Below, in pieces: positions 31,579 through 43,217 of a stretch of DNA of 64,000 bases. The translations under genes were made by a program, and so were the position numbers. The DNA is taken from assembly GCA_025558095.1 (NCBI GenBank), contig JAIVFI010000019.1, positions 558,001 to 622,000 on the forward strand, given 5' to 3'. The notes under the pieces were generated by a model. It was given only the letters and a program-made list of their open reading frames with translations. It was not told the origin of the DNA and ran no database searches. The stretch's first letter is position 1, and each line of letters opens with the position of its first letter. This stretch comes from Hyaloraphidium curvatum (lineage: Eukaryota; Monoblepharomycota; Hyaloraphidiomycetes; Hyaloraphidiales; Hyaloraphidiaceae).

Positions 31579-33809
31579 ATGAATATCACCCCGCTCTTCA
31601 CGGCCTCGCTGGCCTTCACGAAGGGCGCGGTCCGCAAGTACCACCGGCGAAGGAACCTTAGGGACGATGCCGTGGTCGCGCTGGATCGCGCCGGCGAGGA
31701 CGCCGAGACTGCCGAAGGTGCGTCGGGTCGGGCGGAGTCATCGGATCTGTCGGGGATTCCCTGGCCTCCCGGACGGCCGCGGTTCTGCGGGATTCGTGTC
31801 GGCTTAATGCGTTTGGCGTCGGCCGCGTCCGGCCGAGCAGACCGCGGGCCGGCACTCCTCGGTGCTCCAGTCGGGCGACCCTCAAAACGCTTCCCCTGGC
31901 CGGTGCTCCGGAAACAGATGCTGACCCCGATTCTCCCCTCCTTCCCGCCTCTGCAGGTGCTCCCGCACGCATTATTGCGCGTCCGCATCCCGCACCGCCG
32001 CCGACCCCTCCGCCGACCCCGACTGATCCGGCCGAGGACATGCTCTCCCAAATGACCCTCGCACCCCCGACCCGTGTGCCTCCCCCCGCTTCCTCCACCT
32101 CCCATTCCGCCAACACATCTTCTTACGACGCCGAGGATGACCAGGGGCCCGCTTCGAGGTCTGCAGCCTACGGCGATGCCGCCCCGCGTTCGACATCGGC
32201 ATCGGCAGCGGGTGTGGCAATCAGCGTCAACCTGCCGCCAGCTCCGTGGTACCTGTCTCCTCCGGAACAGACCGAGTACCGCCGATTGCAGGCCTGGATC
32301 GTATCCCAAGGACTCCCGCTGACCCTGCCCAGCACAACTCCGCCCGGGCGCGGCTTCTCCTGGCGCCGAAAGTTCACCACTTCGACCAACGGACCCAGGC
32401 GCTTCCTTGTCAACGCCGACGTCCCCCCGGAAATGCCCGCGGACGCGGGCCGCTCCTCGCCCAACGGGCGCAACTCCTCCTCGTCCGGCTCCGGCGACGG
32501 CGAGGCCCTCCCCGTCCCGCGCACCCGCACCGCCTCCTCCAACTCGACCACGGGATCCACCACCGCCTCCGCCTTCATCCGCGCGCGCACGCCCTCCCCG
32601 CGCGACCCCCCGCAGCAGACCTGGTCGGGGGTCAGCGTGCACTCGGACGTCTCGCTCACGTTCCGACGGCGGGTGCCGTCGCCGCTCGGCACGGGCGGGC
32701 GCACCGTGGTTGCGGACGCGCCGCTGTATCCCGGGCCGAGGGGCGAGAGGGGGTTCTACTTCGAGGTGCTCGTGTCGGAGCTCGGGTCCGGCAAGACTGC
32801 CCCCCCGGGGTACGTGACCACCGTCGGCCTGAACGCCGAGGGATCGCAGGCGGTGGACATGCTCGTCGAGCGCATGATGCTCGCATCGTCGCACCTGACG
32901 CTGGAGGAGGCGCGGCAGATCGCCGAGGTCGTGGTCAGGGACGAGGAGGAGACGAGGGCGCGGATCAGGCGGGCCGTCACGGGGTCCGACGCTCCGCCGA
33001 CGCCGGTGAGCCCCACCGCGCCGGGACAGGCCCAGCGGGGCGCGAACGCGCTCCCGGAGGAGGGCCGCGGGGGGATCTTTGGCGGGCTGTTCCGGAGCCG
33101 GCGTGGGAGCACCGCCCCGGCCCGCCAGGCCAAACCGAATCCGCCGCCCAACGCCAAGCTGCACCAGGAGTTCAAGCTTTCCATCGGGCTCGCCACGCGT
33201 CCCTTCCCTCCCTTTGTCCTCCCGGGCTTCTTCCCCTCGTCGATCGCCTTCGTCTACTCGCCGTTCGAGGGTTGCTACATCTCGTACGTTTTCGAGCAGG
33301 AAGGCGGCGGCCGGGTCAAGGACAAGAAGGTCCTGCTGGACCGCGGCTGCGTCGGCGGCCGCGGCGGGGACCGCGAGCCGCTGCACCTCCGCCTCGGGGA
33401 CACGATCGGCTGCGGCTACAATCCCGCGCGGGGCGTCTACTTCACCCTCAACGGATGCCGCCTCTCCATCCCCAGCCGCAAGGTGCAGAGCAACGGCGGC
33501 TTCGTCGTCCCTCCCTGCGCAAAGGAGCACCCGCTGTTCCCGGCCGTGGGCTCCAACGGGCCGTGCCAGCTGCTCTGCAACATCGGTGCAGCGCCGTTCG
33601 AATGGGACGGGTCCGCGCTCGCCGATCCGTGGAACCAGACCTTTGGCGATGCGCTGGAGGGCGAGTCCGGGGAGCACGACTTGTGGACCTTTGGGTGGGA
33701 GGAGGAGCTGGACAACGTGAGGCGGATGCGCGGCGATGGGGCCTGGAGGCCGCCTCCGTACGACAGCCCTCCCGAGTACGACGAGGTCCCGTCCCGCGGG
33801 TCGGGATGA
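31579..33809 (+). CDS. SPRY-domain protein with internal helical insertion
   Basis: 663 aa from exons 31579-31717 and 31957-33809. The 239-nt intron is long for this region and could hide another short exon. The N-terminus is Pro/Ser/Thr-rich and disordered. A first SPRY-like block (WSGVSVHSDVSLTFRRR, GFYFEVLVSELG) is separated from the second (FKLSIGLATRPFPPF, LGDTIGCGYNPARGVYFTLNG, LFPAVG) by a ~130-residue insert with an acidic helix, LTLEEARQIAEVVVRDEEE, that resembles a ubiquitin-interacting helix. SPRY domains bind peptides or act as ligase adaptors; fungal relatives include Ear1/Ssh4-type and RanBPM-like proteins. No membrane anchor is visible. Confidence 0.65.
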
Positions 33810-34256
33810 GCGGTCTTGTGCCAGTTGTGTATTTTGGAACCAATCCGATGGCATGGTTTTGGCTCGAAGCTTACCAATCGCTTATTCATTCGTCACTTTG
33901 GGACGTCTACGAATCGATAGGGACCCTCTCATTCGGGAGGTGGGCCGTCGATTAGTCAAGGCTTGTCGGGGCTGTGGAGCCGAGCACCGTGAGGGTCGGC
34001 AGCGGCCTCGAGTGCGGCTTGGGAAATCCACGACCTTATGGCGCTACCAGGCTATCTGCTGCATCCTACGGTGCCTATTGGCCAGCAAAACGATGATCGC
34101 TGTTGGTTCGTGCGGTTGGGGACCTACGGCCGGAAGGGACCGACCATTTGCGAAGTTCCAGAACCGATCGTAGGGACCGGTTCCTAGAGGACACAAGTAC
34201 TTCAGGGAGCGTCCTCCCCACGCCCTCCATCACCAACGCTGCCGCAACCGACCACC
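33810..34256. other. Intergenic, promoter of surface-protein copy B
   Basis: 447 bases; the last ~130 match the promoter of copy A. No gene seen before that. Confidence 0.55.
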
Positions 34257-36350
34257 ATGCGCGCCACCTCCTACCTCGCCGCCGCCGGCGCCGCCGTCCT
34301 GGCCCTCGTCGGCCGCTCCGACGCCCAGGGCGTCGCGTGGGCCGGGCGCTCTGAGCTCGCCGCCCTGACCGGCTGCACGTCCGGCCAGCCCGGCACCAAC
34401 GCCCCTCAGGTGAGCCTAACCCCGTCTCCAGGTGTGCTGAGCAGGCGCTGATACTGTTTCCGCCCCCCCAGGTCGACACGGCCCGCACCAACATGACCAG
34501 GGCGGACATCACGGTCGCCGCCTGGACCAAGCCCGTCTCCGGCCGCAAGATGACCATGTACCTCGGCAAGGAGATGCACGGCACCGCCGTCTGCGTCGCC
34601 GACTCGGTCGGCAGCACCGGCACCTGCCGCTACGACTTCACGCTGCAGGGCACCTGGCGCACGCTCCGCGGCTGCGCCTGGTCCAACCCCGACACCACGA
34701 GCCGCCCCGGCTACGAGGTCCGCAACAACACGGTCTACCTGGAGTGGCAGGACGTCTTCCCCGGCGGCAACCGCCAGGCCTCGCGCTATGCCTACCCGGT
34801 CTCGATCGCCCTGCCGACGACCGTGAACGTGCAGACCGACATCAAGGTCCTCGAGGAGTCGGGCATCAAGAACTTCAACCTGACGGGGCTGTCGTACGAC
34901 ATCACCGACGGGCAGCGCTTCCTGATCGTCGACTTCACCATGTTCTCGAGGTGCGCTGCTCGCGGGGTGGCGCTGATGGGCCGCGATCTGATTTTCCCCT
35001 CCCTCCAGGTGGCCCAACAACCTCACTCTTGACGCCGACTCGGGCTACATCCAGCTGCCCGGCTACACCGGATCCGTCGAGATCGTCTCGTACACCCTGC
35101 CCACCTGCGTCAAGACCGACGGCTCGGCCAGCACGGCCTTCACCACCCAGGACTTCTGCTACCAGAACGGCCAGCTGAAGATCGCCATCGGCGACGTGTG
35201 CAACGTCGGCGGCACCTACGCCTTCAACTTCGACACGAACTGCTTCCCCGGCGCCGCCAACACCAACACCTGCACGGGCAAGGTGCTCACGGCCAACGCC
35301 CTCATCGGCACGCCCAACGCCTCGGGTGCCCTCGAGCTCGACCTCTGCAACGCCCTCCTGAACACCGTGGCCGCGGTCACCGGCGTGATGGTTGCGGACA
35401 AGCCCCAGGGCTACTTCTTCGGCGACACCGTCCTGCTCACGGCCACCTTCACCTCGCCCGACCTGCCCATCTACGAGGCCCGCCTGACCAAGATGATCCT
35501 CGGCCGCAACAAGGTCGAGCGCACGCCCAACATCGGCGCCGCCACCACCGTGACCCGCAACGTCAACACGACCCTCGTCGACTCGGCCGCCGGCCCTGCC
35601 GCCGTCGGTGCCCTCTCGACCCTGGCCGTCAACACCAACTTCACATACCTCCCGACCGCCGACCCCAACGTCGTGGAGATGAAGGTCACGCCCAACATGC
35701 TGCCCAAGCAGGCCGGCGTCGACTTCAACGACAACTCGTTCCTGACCACCGACGACTTCGACTCGATCACCGTGAGTAGCGGACGGATGCGGGCTGCACG
35801 CGATCGCTCGCTCATCTTCCTCCCCTTGCAGGACTACACTTTCTACGCCACCTTCCGCATCTACTTCGACCAGCAGTCCGCCGCCGGCCAGCGCCGCCGC
35901 CGTCTCCTCGCCCGTGACGTGCAGGTGCCCGCCCCGGCCCTGCGTCAGACCACGACGAGCAACCAGAACGCCAACGCCGCCCTGACGGTGCCCCCCAACC
36001 CCAACGCGGTGCAGACCCAGCCCACCACCGCCCCGGTCGCCCCCGTCGCCCAGCCGGCCGCCGCCACCTCGTCCAACGAGGCCCTGGTCATCGCCGCCAT
36101 CGTCATCGGCACCCTCGCCCTCCTCGCCGCCTGCTGCACCCTCTTCGTCCTGCTGGCCATGCGCCGCAAGGACAAGAAGCGCCAGGAGGAGGATGCCTTC
36201 ATCCGCCAGAGGCTCGTGGACGGGCTCGAGTCGGCCAAGGTGCCCGCCTGGGGCGCGTCGGTGTAAGGAGCTCACTGGAGGAGGGAGCGAACTGGTGCAT
36301 GGGACAGCGTGTCTTAGAAGCTTGCACAATAACATCAGAGTGCAACTATC
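34127..36350 (+). repeat. Direct segmental duplication, copy B
   Basis: Partner of the segment at about 20969-23190, offset by 13,159 bases at the start codon. Homology fades about 85 bases after the stop codon and about 130 bases before the ATG. Confidence 0.9.
34257..36266 (+). CDS. Type I cell-surface protein, duplicated family, copy B
   Basis: 609 aa from exons 34257-34409, 34472-34950, 35009-35771 and 35832-36266. The protein is identical to copy A except for Ala29 instead of Ser29, by my reading. Signal peptide, Cys/NxT-rich ectodomain, RRRR tract, stalk, single span and cytosolic tail are all kept, and no reading-frame damage is present, so both copies should be functional. Exon and intron lengths match copy A exactly (introns 62, 58 and 60 nt), yet the 62-nt intron 1 has a different sequence: only splice signals are shared. 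See copy A for family discussion. Confidence 0.8.
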
Positions 36351-36397
36351 GTTGGCGCTTGCTCCGGGTCCCAAGAACCAGCATATCTTCCGAGCGA

Positions 36398-37638
36398 TCA
36401 GGGAAAGAGAGGCGGCTCTGCTTTCCATCGGACCCGCAAACCGTGCAACCCGAGGGACGTCCACCACCGCCGCTCCCAGCCTTCCCTCCCCGCATAGCTG
36501 TCGTCAAAACTGTTCAGCTGGATCGTGCCACCCCGCGCCAGGAACTCGCACAGCCGGTCGTGGAGCTCCGCCGCGTCGCCGTCCCGCAGGTTGCCGGTGA
36601 CGGTGTGGATCCTGAGCTCCGCGAGCCCGGAAGGAAACCCGGCGAGGAGCGTGCGCGATTCGATGCCGCGAAACCAGAGCTTCCGGAGAGAGCTCAGGCC
36701 TCTGAGGGTGTCCCAAGGGGGAAGTCCCGCCGCCTCGCTGTCGTCCTGGATCAGTTCCGAAGGCGAGAAGCCCGGGATCTTGACGAGCCGGAACAGGGCA
36801 TCCCAGTCCCCGAAGCCATTGATTTTGGTTACCCGTTCGGCGAACCACTGCGAAGGTTTCACGTCAACCTCGAGCGAGGCCGGCAGCGTCCTCTTCTGGC
36901 GCGCACTGGTGGACTTGAGCATCACGATCTCGCGGAGGTTGGGGCATCCCTTCTCGAGGGTGTCGTGGAAAGGCCTGGAGACGACGCCGCAATAGGTGAG
37001 GATCTCGAGCTTCGGCAGCGCCAGCCGGAACGAGGTGGGAGGAAGGCGGCCCTTCATGGGCTGGTTGAGGCCAGCTTTCCCACCTGCTGCGAATCCCCCA
37101 GGAATGCGAGCGTCGAAGCTTCCTTCGATACGGCCATGATGCCGCGGACGTGGCTCAAGACCAGCGGCGCAACCATGCGGTAGGCGGCCTTGGAGGCGCA
37201 CGCCATCTCGAACGCCGCGCGCCAGCCCGCGGCCGCGCGCCCGTCCGTCCGCCGCGGGTCGCCCACGAGGAACTTGGCCACCGCGTGGTATATTTCCGGC
37301 GGCACCGGCGGCGGTTCGGCCGGGGCGACGGTCCTGCGCGCGTGGATCACGGCCGCGACCGTTTGCTTGTAGCGCGCCAGGATGCCCTCCAGCTCCGCCG
37401 CGTGCGCGTCGGCGGCGCGTTGCAGGGCCTCATTGAGCTCCCGCAGCGACTTTAGGTCGGCCTCGGAGCCGGGAGGAGCGAGGCAGCGCCACTTGCCGCG
37501 CCCGTGCGCGAGCTGGTCGTTAACGCGCTCCAGCTCCTCCGCGACCGCAGCAAGGCGGCGCAGAGCGGAGCCCGCGGGGAAGGCGGCATCAATGTCGTCG
37601 GGTGCGGCAGCCAAGGCATCGGGCTGGCCAGCAGACAT
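36398..37638 (-). CDS. F-box-like protein with leucine-rich C-terminus
   Basis: 388 aa from exons 37638-37084 and 37009-36398 (74-nt intron). A helical, probably coiled-coil N-terminus (AVAEELERVNDQLAH, LRELNEALQRAADAH) precedes an F-box-like segment (PPVPPEIYHAVAKFLVG...FEMACASKAAYRMVAP). After the intron come irregular leucine-rich segments: LEILTYCGVVSRPF, CPNLREIVML, LSSLRKLWFRGI, GLAELRIHTV. This F-box plus LRR order is common in fungal SCF adaptors. Substrate unknown. Lies 134 bases upstream (in its own direction of reading, after) of the ATP-grasp gene on the same strand. Confidence 0.5.
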
Positions 37639-37772
37639 GGCAGGGCTTGTTCGAATTCGAAGTTGATCAAGGAATCACTGGAATCCCCACATGGCGCAGT
37701 CGAACCCGACTTGAATATCTGTCTGATCTGTCTCTTTTGTTTCAAATGTGACAAATGTGCCTCGCTCCCTAG

Positions 37773-38822
37773 TCACGATCCCGCCAACCGCTCCTTGACG
37801 GCCGCCACGAGCGGGTCGATCGCTGAGGGCGGGAACGGCGAGATGCTGCTGACGTTGATCTCGCACACCACGTACCGCTGGGGCTCGCCGGGTGCCGACT
37901 CGCCAAACATGAAGTCGGCGTCCCACAGGAGGGGTAGTTTATCTTGGGCGAGGCCGACTCGCTCACGGAGCTGCGCGACCCAGCCGCCCTCCCCCTCCAG
38001 ATGGGCCTTGAGTTCCTGCCCCTCGGGCCAGTCCGGTCCGTAGTAAACCCGCTGCCCCGGCTGTGGCACGTCCGGGTGCAGCGCGTTGACCGCCTGGTGC
38101 CCGAACCCCGCGACCGTGTCGCCGACCATGTATGCCCGGATCATGCCGTCCCGCAGGCGCGGCTGCCACGCCTGGTCGATCATGTGGCCCCCCGCGGCGG
38201 CGTCGAAGTAGGGCGCGAGGGTGTCGAAAATGCCGGGGAGGTCCGTGGTGAAGGGCTCGCTCCCGCGCTGGGCATGGCGGACGTGGAAGGAGCCGTCGGC
38301 GGAAAGCTCGACGCGGTACACTCCGATACCGCTGTGGCCGCGGTGCTGCTTGAGCACGCGGGGTCCTTTTGCCAGCCTATCGGGCAGCTCCTTCTCCAGC
38401 TGCTGCAGGCTGTCGACCCGGTGCACGTCGCTGCCGAACGGCAGCTGCCGCGTGTCCAACAGCACGTCCTTGGTCCCCAGCCGCCGCACCGCCTCGGGAT
38501 GCGCGCTGACGAGCACGCCGGCTGCCGCAGCATCGGCGAGCACGGCGTCCAGCACGTCCCGGCGCCGCCCGCCTTCGATCGGATTGCACCAGCAGAGCAC
38601 CGCGCGGACGTCCCGCAGCTGCGCCGCCACTTCGCCGGCAAAGTCGTCGTTCCACACCGCGGGCTCGGCATCGACCCCCGAGCGGGCGAACGCGTCGAAC
38701 AGAGCTGCGAAGCGGCTGGCGGAGGGGTCCGAGATGTCTCGCGTTTCACAGTCTCCTGGGTACAGCAGCGCGATCCGCTGGCGGGAAGCAGGCCCGGGCG
38801 ACGCGTTCTGGCCAATAGACAT
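37773..38822 (-). CDS. ATP-grasp-fold protein, Cj0069-like
   Basis: 349 aa, no intron. First ATG in frame is 38822 (MSIGQNASPG). The N-terminal part resembles a pre-ATP-grasp domain (IALLYPGD; VLCWCNPIEGG). Then come LVSAHPEAVRRLGTKDVL, LAKGPRVLKQHRGHSGIGVYRVE with the nucleotide-binding Lys and Gly-rich turn, DQAWQPRLRDGMIRAYMV, and C-terminal acidic metal ligands in LLWDADFMFG and VVCEINVSS. This order fits ATP-grasp carboxylate-amine/thiol ligases, and the overall look is of the bacterial Cj0069 group. The substrate is unknown. Lack of introns and a bacterial-looking family hint at transfer from bacteria, which is an inference. Confidence 0.65.
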   Translation of the reverse strand: MSIGQNASPGPASRQRIALLYPGDCETRDISDPSASRFAALFDAFARSGVDAEPAVWNDDFAGEVAAQLRDVRAVLCWCNPIEGGRRRDVLDAVLADAAAAGVLVSAHPEAVRRLGTKDVLLDTRQLPFGSDVHRVDSLQQLEKELPDRLAKGPRVLKQHRGHSGIGVYRVELSADGSFHVRHAQRGSEPFTTDLPGIFDTLAPYFDAAAGGHMIDQAWQPRLRDGMIRAYMVGDTVAGFGHQAVNALHPDVPQPGQRVYYGPDWPEGQELKAHLEGEGGWVAQLRERVGLAQDKLPLLWDADFMFGESAPGEPQRYVVCEINVSSISPFPPSAIDPLVAAVKERLAGS

Positions 38823-39563
38823 GCTGGCTCGCTTCGGCCGGCTACGAGAGCCACGATCCGGCGGCAATCGAGGTGCGGAGGTGGGAGATGAAGTGATCTC
38901 TCCAGCGGTTTAGCCGCCGCTCCTGTATTTCGATGAACGTCTGCCCCAAATCGCGATACGCTCAATTGAAGCATTTGCCAACGGAGTCCGCACGTGTCGG
39001 CAAGCTCGATTCGTTCCCGTATCTGGCGATGCAGTGCTTTCGGCATCTTCGTCCTCGGGAAGTTCACATGTTTGCCCGACTGTTTGTCCCGGGAAGGTGG
39101 AGTCGAAGAAGGCCGTCTTTGGAGGAGCAGATTAGCTGATAAAACGTGTCTGATTCCGGGCGAATCGACCGCCGGTGCCGCATCTTCCCGACCACGTCGA
39201 TTGCCCGGGTGATCGGTGTGCACAGCCCAGCGGTCGGGTCCCGCCGGCCGGCGCGAGCCGGGGCCGATAGCGGCGCCAAGCTGCGTCGGGTGTCCGAGAA
39301 CGCCAATCAGACAAAGCTGGTGGGCCTATTTCAGGTGCTGATGCAAACCAGAAGGGTGTGTGGGCTGTTGTCTGTGGAGTTTTTGAGTTGCTTTATGCGA
39401 GTGGCGCTCTCGAACGGCGGTCCACGCCCCAGATCAGGCGACGACCGCGGCGGCTCAGATAACGCGCCCACCAAAGTTCCTCCGCGGCCCTCCCCCCCGC
39501 CAGCGCCGCCGCCCTCCGCCGCGCCCGCCGCCCCGCCGCCCGCACCGCTGACCCGCGCTCGCC
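38823..39563. other. Intergenic between divergent genes
   Basis: 741 bases between the ATP-grasp gene and the permease; both promoters lie here. No convincing coding frame seen. Confidence 0.5.
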
Positions 39564-41763
39564 ATGGCCGACAACGCGCCCGCCGCCGCACACGCGGTCA
39601 CCGCCGCAGACGCGGTCACCGCCGCCGCGAAGCCGATGACCGAGGACGAACTGAAGCTGGTGCGCGCGCTGCCGCAGCCGGCCCGCACCGCCGCTAACCC
39701 CCGCGGCGCAGGCGAAGCTCGGCTACCGCCAGGAGCTCGACCGGTGCGGTGCCTGAACGGGTCCACTGCGGCACCCACCCACTGACCCCGCCCGCCGCCC
39801 GCAGCTCGCTCCACTGGTTCCACAACTTCGGTGGGTGCGCTCCCCGCGCCGGAAAATGGCTGCGCTGACCGCCCGCCGCGCAGGCATCTCGTTCACCATC
39901 ATCTCCGTGCCCACCGGCATCTGCCCGCTGATCGGCTACTCCCTCGGGGTGGGTGGCGCCACCGTGCAAAATGGCTGCAAAAGCTGACGCCTCGTGCTCC
40001 TGCCGCGCACCGCAGACCGGTGGCCCGGCTGTCATGGTCTGGGGGTGGGTTGCGCGCCGGCCCCACGCCCCTACCGCGCTGATCACTGTGCCTGCAGATG
40101 GTGGATCGTTTTCGCCTTCGTCTTGACCGTGGCGGCATCCATGTCCGAGATTGTCAGTGCGTTCCCGACCTCGGGCGCGCTCTACTGGTGGGCCGCCAAG
40201 CTGGGCGGCGAGAAGTACGGTGGGCATCGCTGTGATCTCCGCGGCCAAAGGGACCGGGCTGATGGCTTTCCGCAGGACCTCTGGCTTCGTGGATCACGGG
40301 CTGGTTCAACCTTTTCGGCGAGGGTATGTAGTTCGTGCAGGCCTGGAACCCGGACGGGCGCTCACTCCCTCCCCACCAAAGTTGGCCTGATCGCCGGTGT
40401 CGGCTACACCTTCGCGACGGCGCTCGCCGCCACCGTGACCCTTGCCAACCCCGACATCACCTTCTCCCTGCCCGCGCTGTACGGCTTGTACGCCGGCGTG
40501 CTGATCGTCTGCGGCATCATCAACTCGGTCGGCGAGAAGATCCTGGCGCACACCACGACCGTCTCGGGTGAGCTTGGGCATTATCTTGCCCGATGGTATG
40601 CGCTGATCCCGGATCCGCAGTCATCTTCCACCTCGTCTTCATCTTCCTCACCGTGATCTGGCTCCTTGTGGCCGCGGGCAGCAACAAGCAGCCGGCCAGC
40701 TGGGTCTTCCAGGGTTTCAACAACATCACGGGCTTCGGCGACGTCTACGCCGCCCTCCTCGGCCTGCTCATCTCGCAGTGGACCTTCTCGGGCTACGACG
40801 CCTCGGCCCACCTGTCGGAGGAGACCAAGTCCTCCGACTCGGGCGCCGCCAAGGGCATCATGAACGCCGTCTCGGTCTCCTTCGTGGCCGGCTGGTTCCT
40901 CATGGTCGGCATCCTCTTCGCCATCCCCAACGTCGAGGATGCGCTCGTCGGCGGCTTCTACGGAATCCTCTTCGAGGTCCTCGGCCAGAGCGGCGCCGTA
41001 GCCATGTCGGCGCTCTTCTGCTGCATCGTCTTCCTGTGCACCCTGGGCTGCATCACCAGCAACTCGCGCATGATCTACGCCTTTTCGAGGGACGGCGCGC
41101 TCCCCGGCAGCAAATGGTGGACACCCATCTGCGAGGCTCGCCTTGGACCTATCCTGATTCGTCGCCCCCATCCAGGGTCCGCCACATCGACCCCCGCACC
41201 CGCACCCCCGTCCGCGCCGTCATCGTGTCCACCTGCCTCGCGCTGCTTCTGGCCCTGCCTTCCATCGGCTCGAGCGTCGCGCTGACCGCGCTGATCTCGA
41301 TCGGCACCGTCGGGCAGTACCTCTCCTACGGTGGGCCGCACCGTGCTGCCCGCCGGCGCCCGCAGCTGACCTCCGGCAACAGCTTCCCCCATTTTCCTCC
41401 GCATCACCATCGGCAACGAAACCTTCAAGCAGGGCCCCTTCAACATGGGCAAGTACTCGATCATCGTCGGCTGGATCGCTGTGATCTGGGTCGCATTCAT
41501 CACCGTCGTGTCGGTACATCCCCTCGCCCTCCATCGGTTCCGAAAGCTGACCCCGCCTCCCGCGCAGCTTCTGCCTTCCCAGCGCGTACCCCGTCACGGC
41601 GACCAACTTCAACTACGCGCCCGTGCTCGTGGCCGCCGTCATCATGTACGCCGGGATCTACTGGCTCGTTTCGGCGCGCAAGTGGTACAAGGGGCCCATC
41701 ACGCAGATCTCGGAGGAGGAGCTGGCGGAGATGGAGGCCAAGGTCGAGGGGGAGAAGGCATGA
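39564..41763 (+). CDS. Amino-acid permease (APC superfamily, GABA/polyamine-permease-like)
   Basis: 525 aa from twelve exons: 39564-39659, 39712-39743, 39805-39830, 39884-39948, 40016-40044, 40098-40219, 40276-40323, 40382-40567, 40621-41116, 41176-41330, 41383-41509, 41568-41763. All phases agree. Once joined it reads as a classic fungal permease: AKLGYRQELDRSLHWFHNFGISF, TGICPLIGYSLG, MSEIVSAFPTSGALYWWAAKL, WITGWFNLFGEVGLIAGVGY, WTFSGYDASAHLSEET, then the IGTVGQYLSYASPIFLRI and FCLPSAYPVTATNFNYAPV blocks. Twelve membrane spans are expected at the plasma or vacuolar membrane. The pattern is closest to bidirectional GABA/choline/polyamine permeases. Exact substrate is not readable. The first exons are as short as 26 nt. 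Confidence 0.9.
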
Positions 41764-41994
41764 GCGGGGCGTGTGCAGAGTTGGGGCTGGCTTGGGAGGG
41801 CGCGTTCAGCGAGACTTGGTGATCTTGGCCTTCAGTCGTCATGTAAGAGGAGATAGAGTTAAAGCTTACTTCACATACCGCGTCTGCATCGCCGACTCGT
41901 GGTTTGGCGTGATTCCGTGCTTCGGTGGGTGGGCGCCTCGCCACGCTGTCTGCTGTCTCCCCTGTCTCAAAGCATCTCCCGGTCGGAAGTGTGC

Positions 41995-43003
41995 ATGCGG
42001 AGCGCGATGGCTGCGGAACGGACGGTCAAGGCCAACGGCATCGACATCGTCTATGAGGAGCACGGGCCCGGCGACGGTCCGCCGGTGCTGCTGATCATGG
42101 GCTTCACGGCGCAGATGCTCCTGTGGCCCGACTCCCTCTTGCACGCGCTGGCGGTCGCCGGCTTCCGTGTCGTCCGCTTCGACAACCGCGACGCGGGCAG
42201 GTCGACGAAGCTTGCCTCGGCGGGCCCGGGCGACGTCGCGGGCGTCATGGCCGCGCGCGCCAAGGGCGACAAGTTCTCGGGGGCAGCCTACACCCTCGAC
42301 GACATGGCCAAGGACGCTGCGGAGCTGCTGGCCGCCCTGAACATCGACAAGGCGCACATTGTTGGCGCCTCGATGGGTGCGTGGTTTCTTTGCCTTCCGC
42401 GGCCAAGTCCATCCCTGACCTCGCTGCGTTGCAGGCGGGATGATCGCGCAGACCTTCGCCCTGAACCATCCGGAAAGGGCCAAATCGCTCGTTTCCATCA
42501 TGTCCAACACGGGCAAACCCGGCCTGAGCCAGGCCAAGCCCGAGGCCATGGCCATGCTCATGACGCCCATCAAAGCCGACACCGAAGCTGAGCGCATCGA
42601 GGCGTTCAAGCGTGCACAGCGGATCGTCGGCTCGCCCGCGTACCCGGCATCGGACGCCGAACTGGAGTCGCTCGCGCTGAGGATGGCACGCCGCGCGCCG
42701 GTGGACCTCGCGGCGAACAGCAGGCAGATGGTGGCGATCATGGCGTCGGAGCCGCGGCACGAGAGGCTCCGAACGGGTGTCAGGTGCCCGGCTCTGGTGA
42801 TCCACGGAAGCGCGGACCCGCTGGTGCCCCTGGACCACGGGGAGGACACGCACAAGTCGATCCCGGGGTCTGAATTGTTGGTCCTCGAGGGAGTTGGCCA
42901 CGACATATCGGATGCCAACGTGAAGCTGTACCTGGATGCGCTGCTGCCTTTTTTGACAAAGGCGGAGGGGAGAAACGTTGGCTCAGGCGGGACCAGGCTC
43001 TGA
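41995..43003 (+). CDS. Alpha/beta-hydrolase fold enzyme
   Basis: 316 aa from exons 41995-42376 and 42435-43003 (58-nt intron). ATG 42007 is also possible. The fold is clear: VLLIMGFTAQMLLWPDS with the oxyanion-type turn, VVRFDNRDAGRS, and the nucleophile elbow GASM-GGMIAQ, which is split exactly by the intron. The acid is in VIHGSADPLVPLDHG and the His in VLEGVGHDIS. A helical lid region lies near residues 155-240. Such enzymes include epoxide hydrolases, esterases and haloperoxidase-like proteins; the substrate is unknown. No signal peptide. A pyrimidine-rich tract (about 43041-43093) follows the stop. Confidence 0.85.
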
Positions 43004-43217
43004 TTCGGACGTTGATTTCGATGATAGATGTTTGCCGGACCGCCCTTCCTCCCTCTCCCTCCTTCTCTTCCCCCTTTTTTTCTTTCTTCTCAACTTTCAG
43101 ACCTGATCTTCTAAGAGGACACATGATGATCAACGATGTATTTACATTCAACCAATGAGGCACAAAAGACGTGCAAATGAGGTTCCCGATTCGACCCAAT
43201 CTCACAACGGCCACTTT

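Noticed and set aside
20969-36350. Mobile element carrying the duplicated surface gene
   Set aside because: No terminal inverted repeats, target-site duplication or transposase at the segment edges; homology fades gradually.
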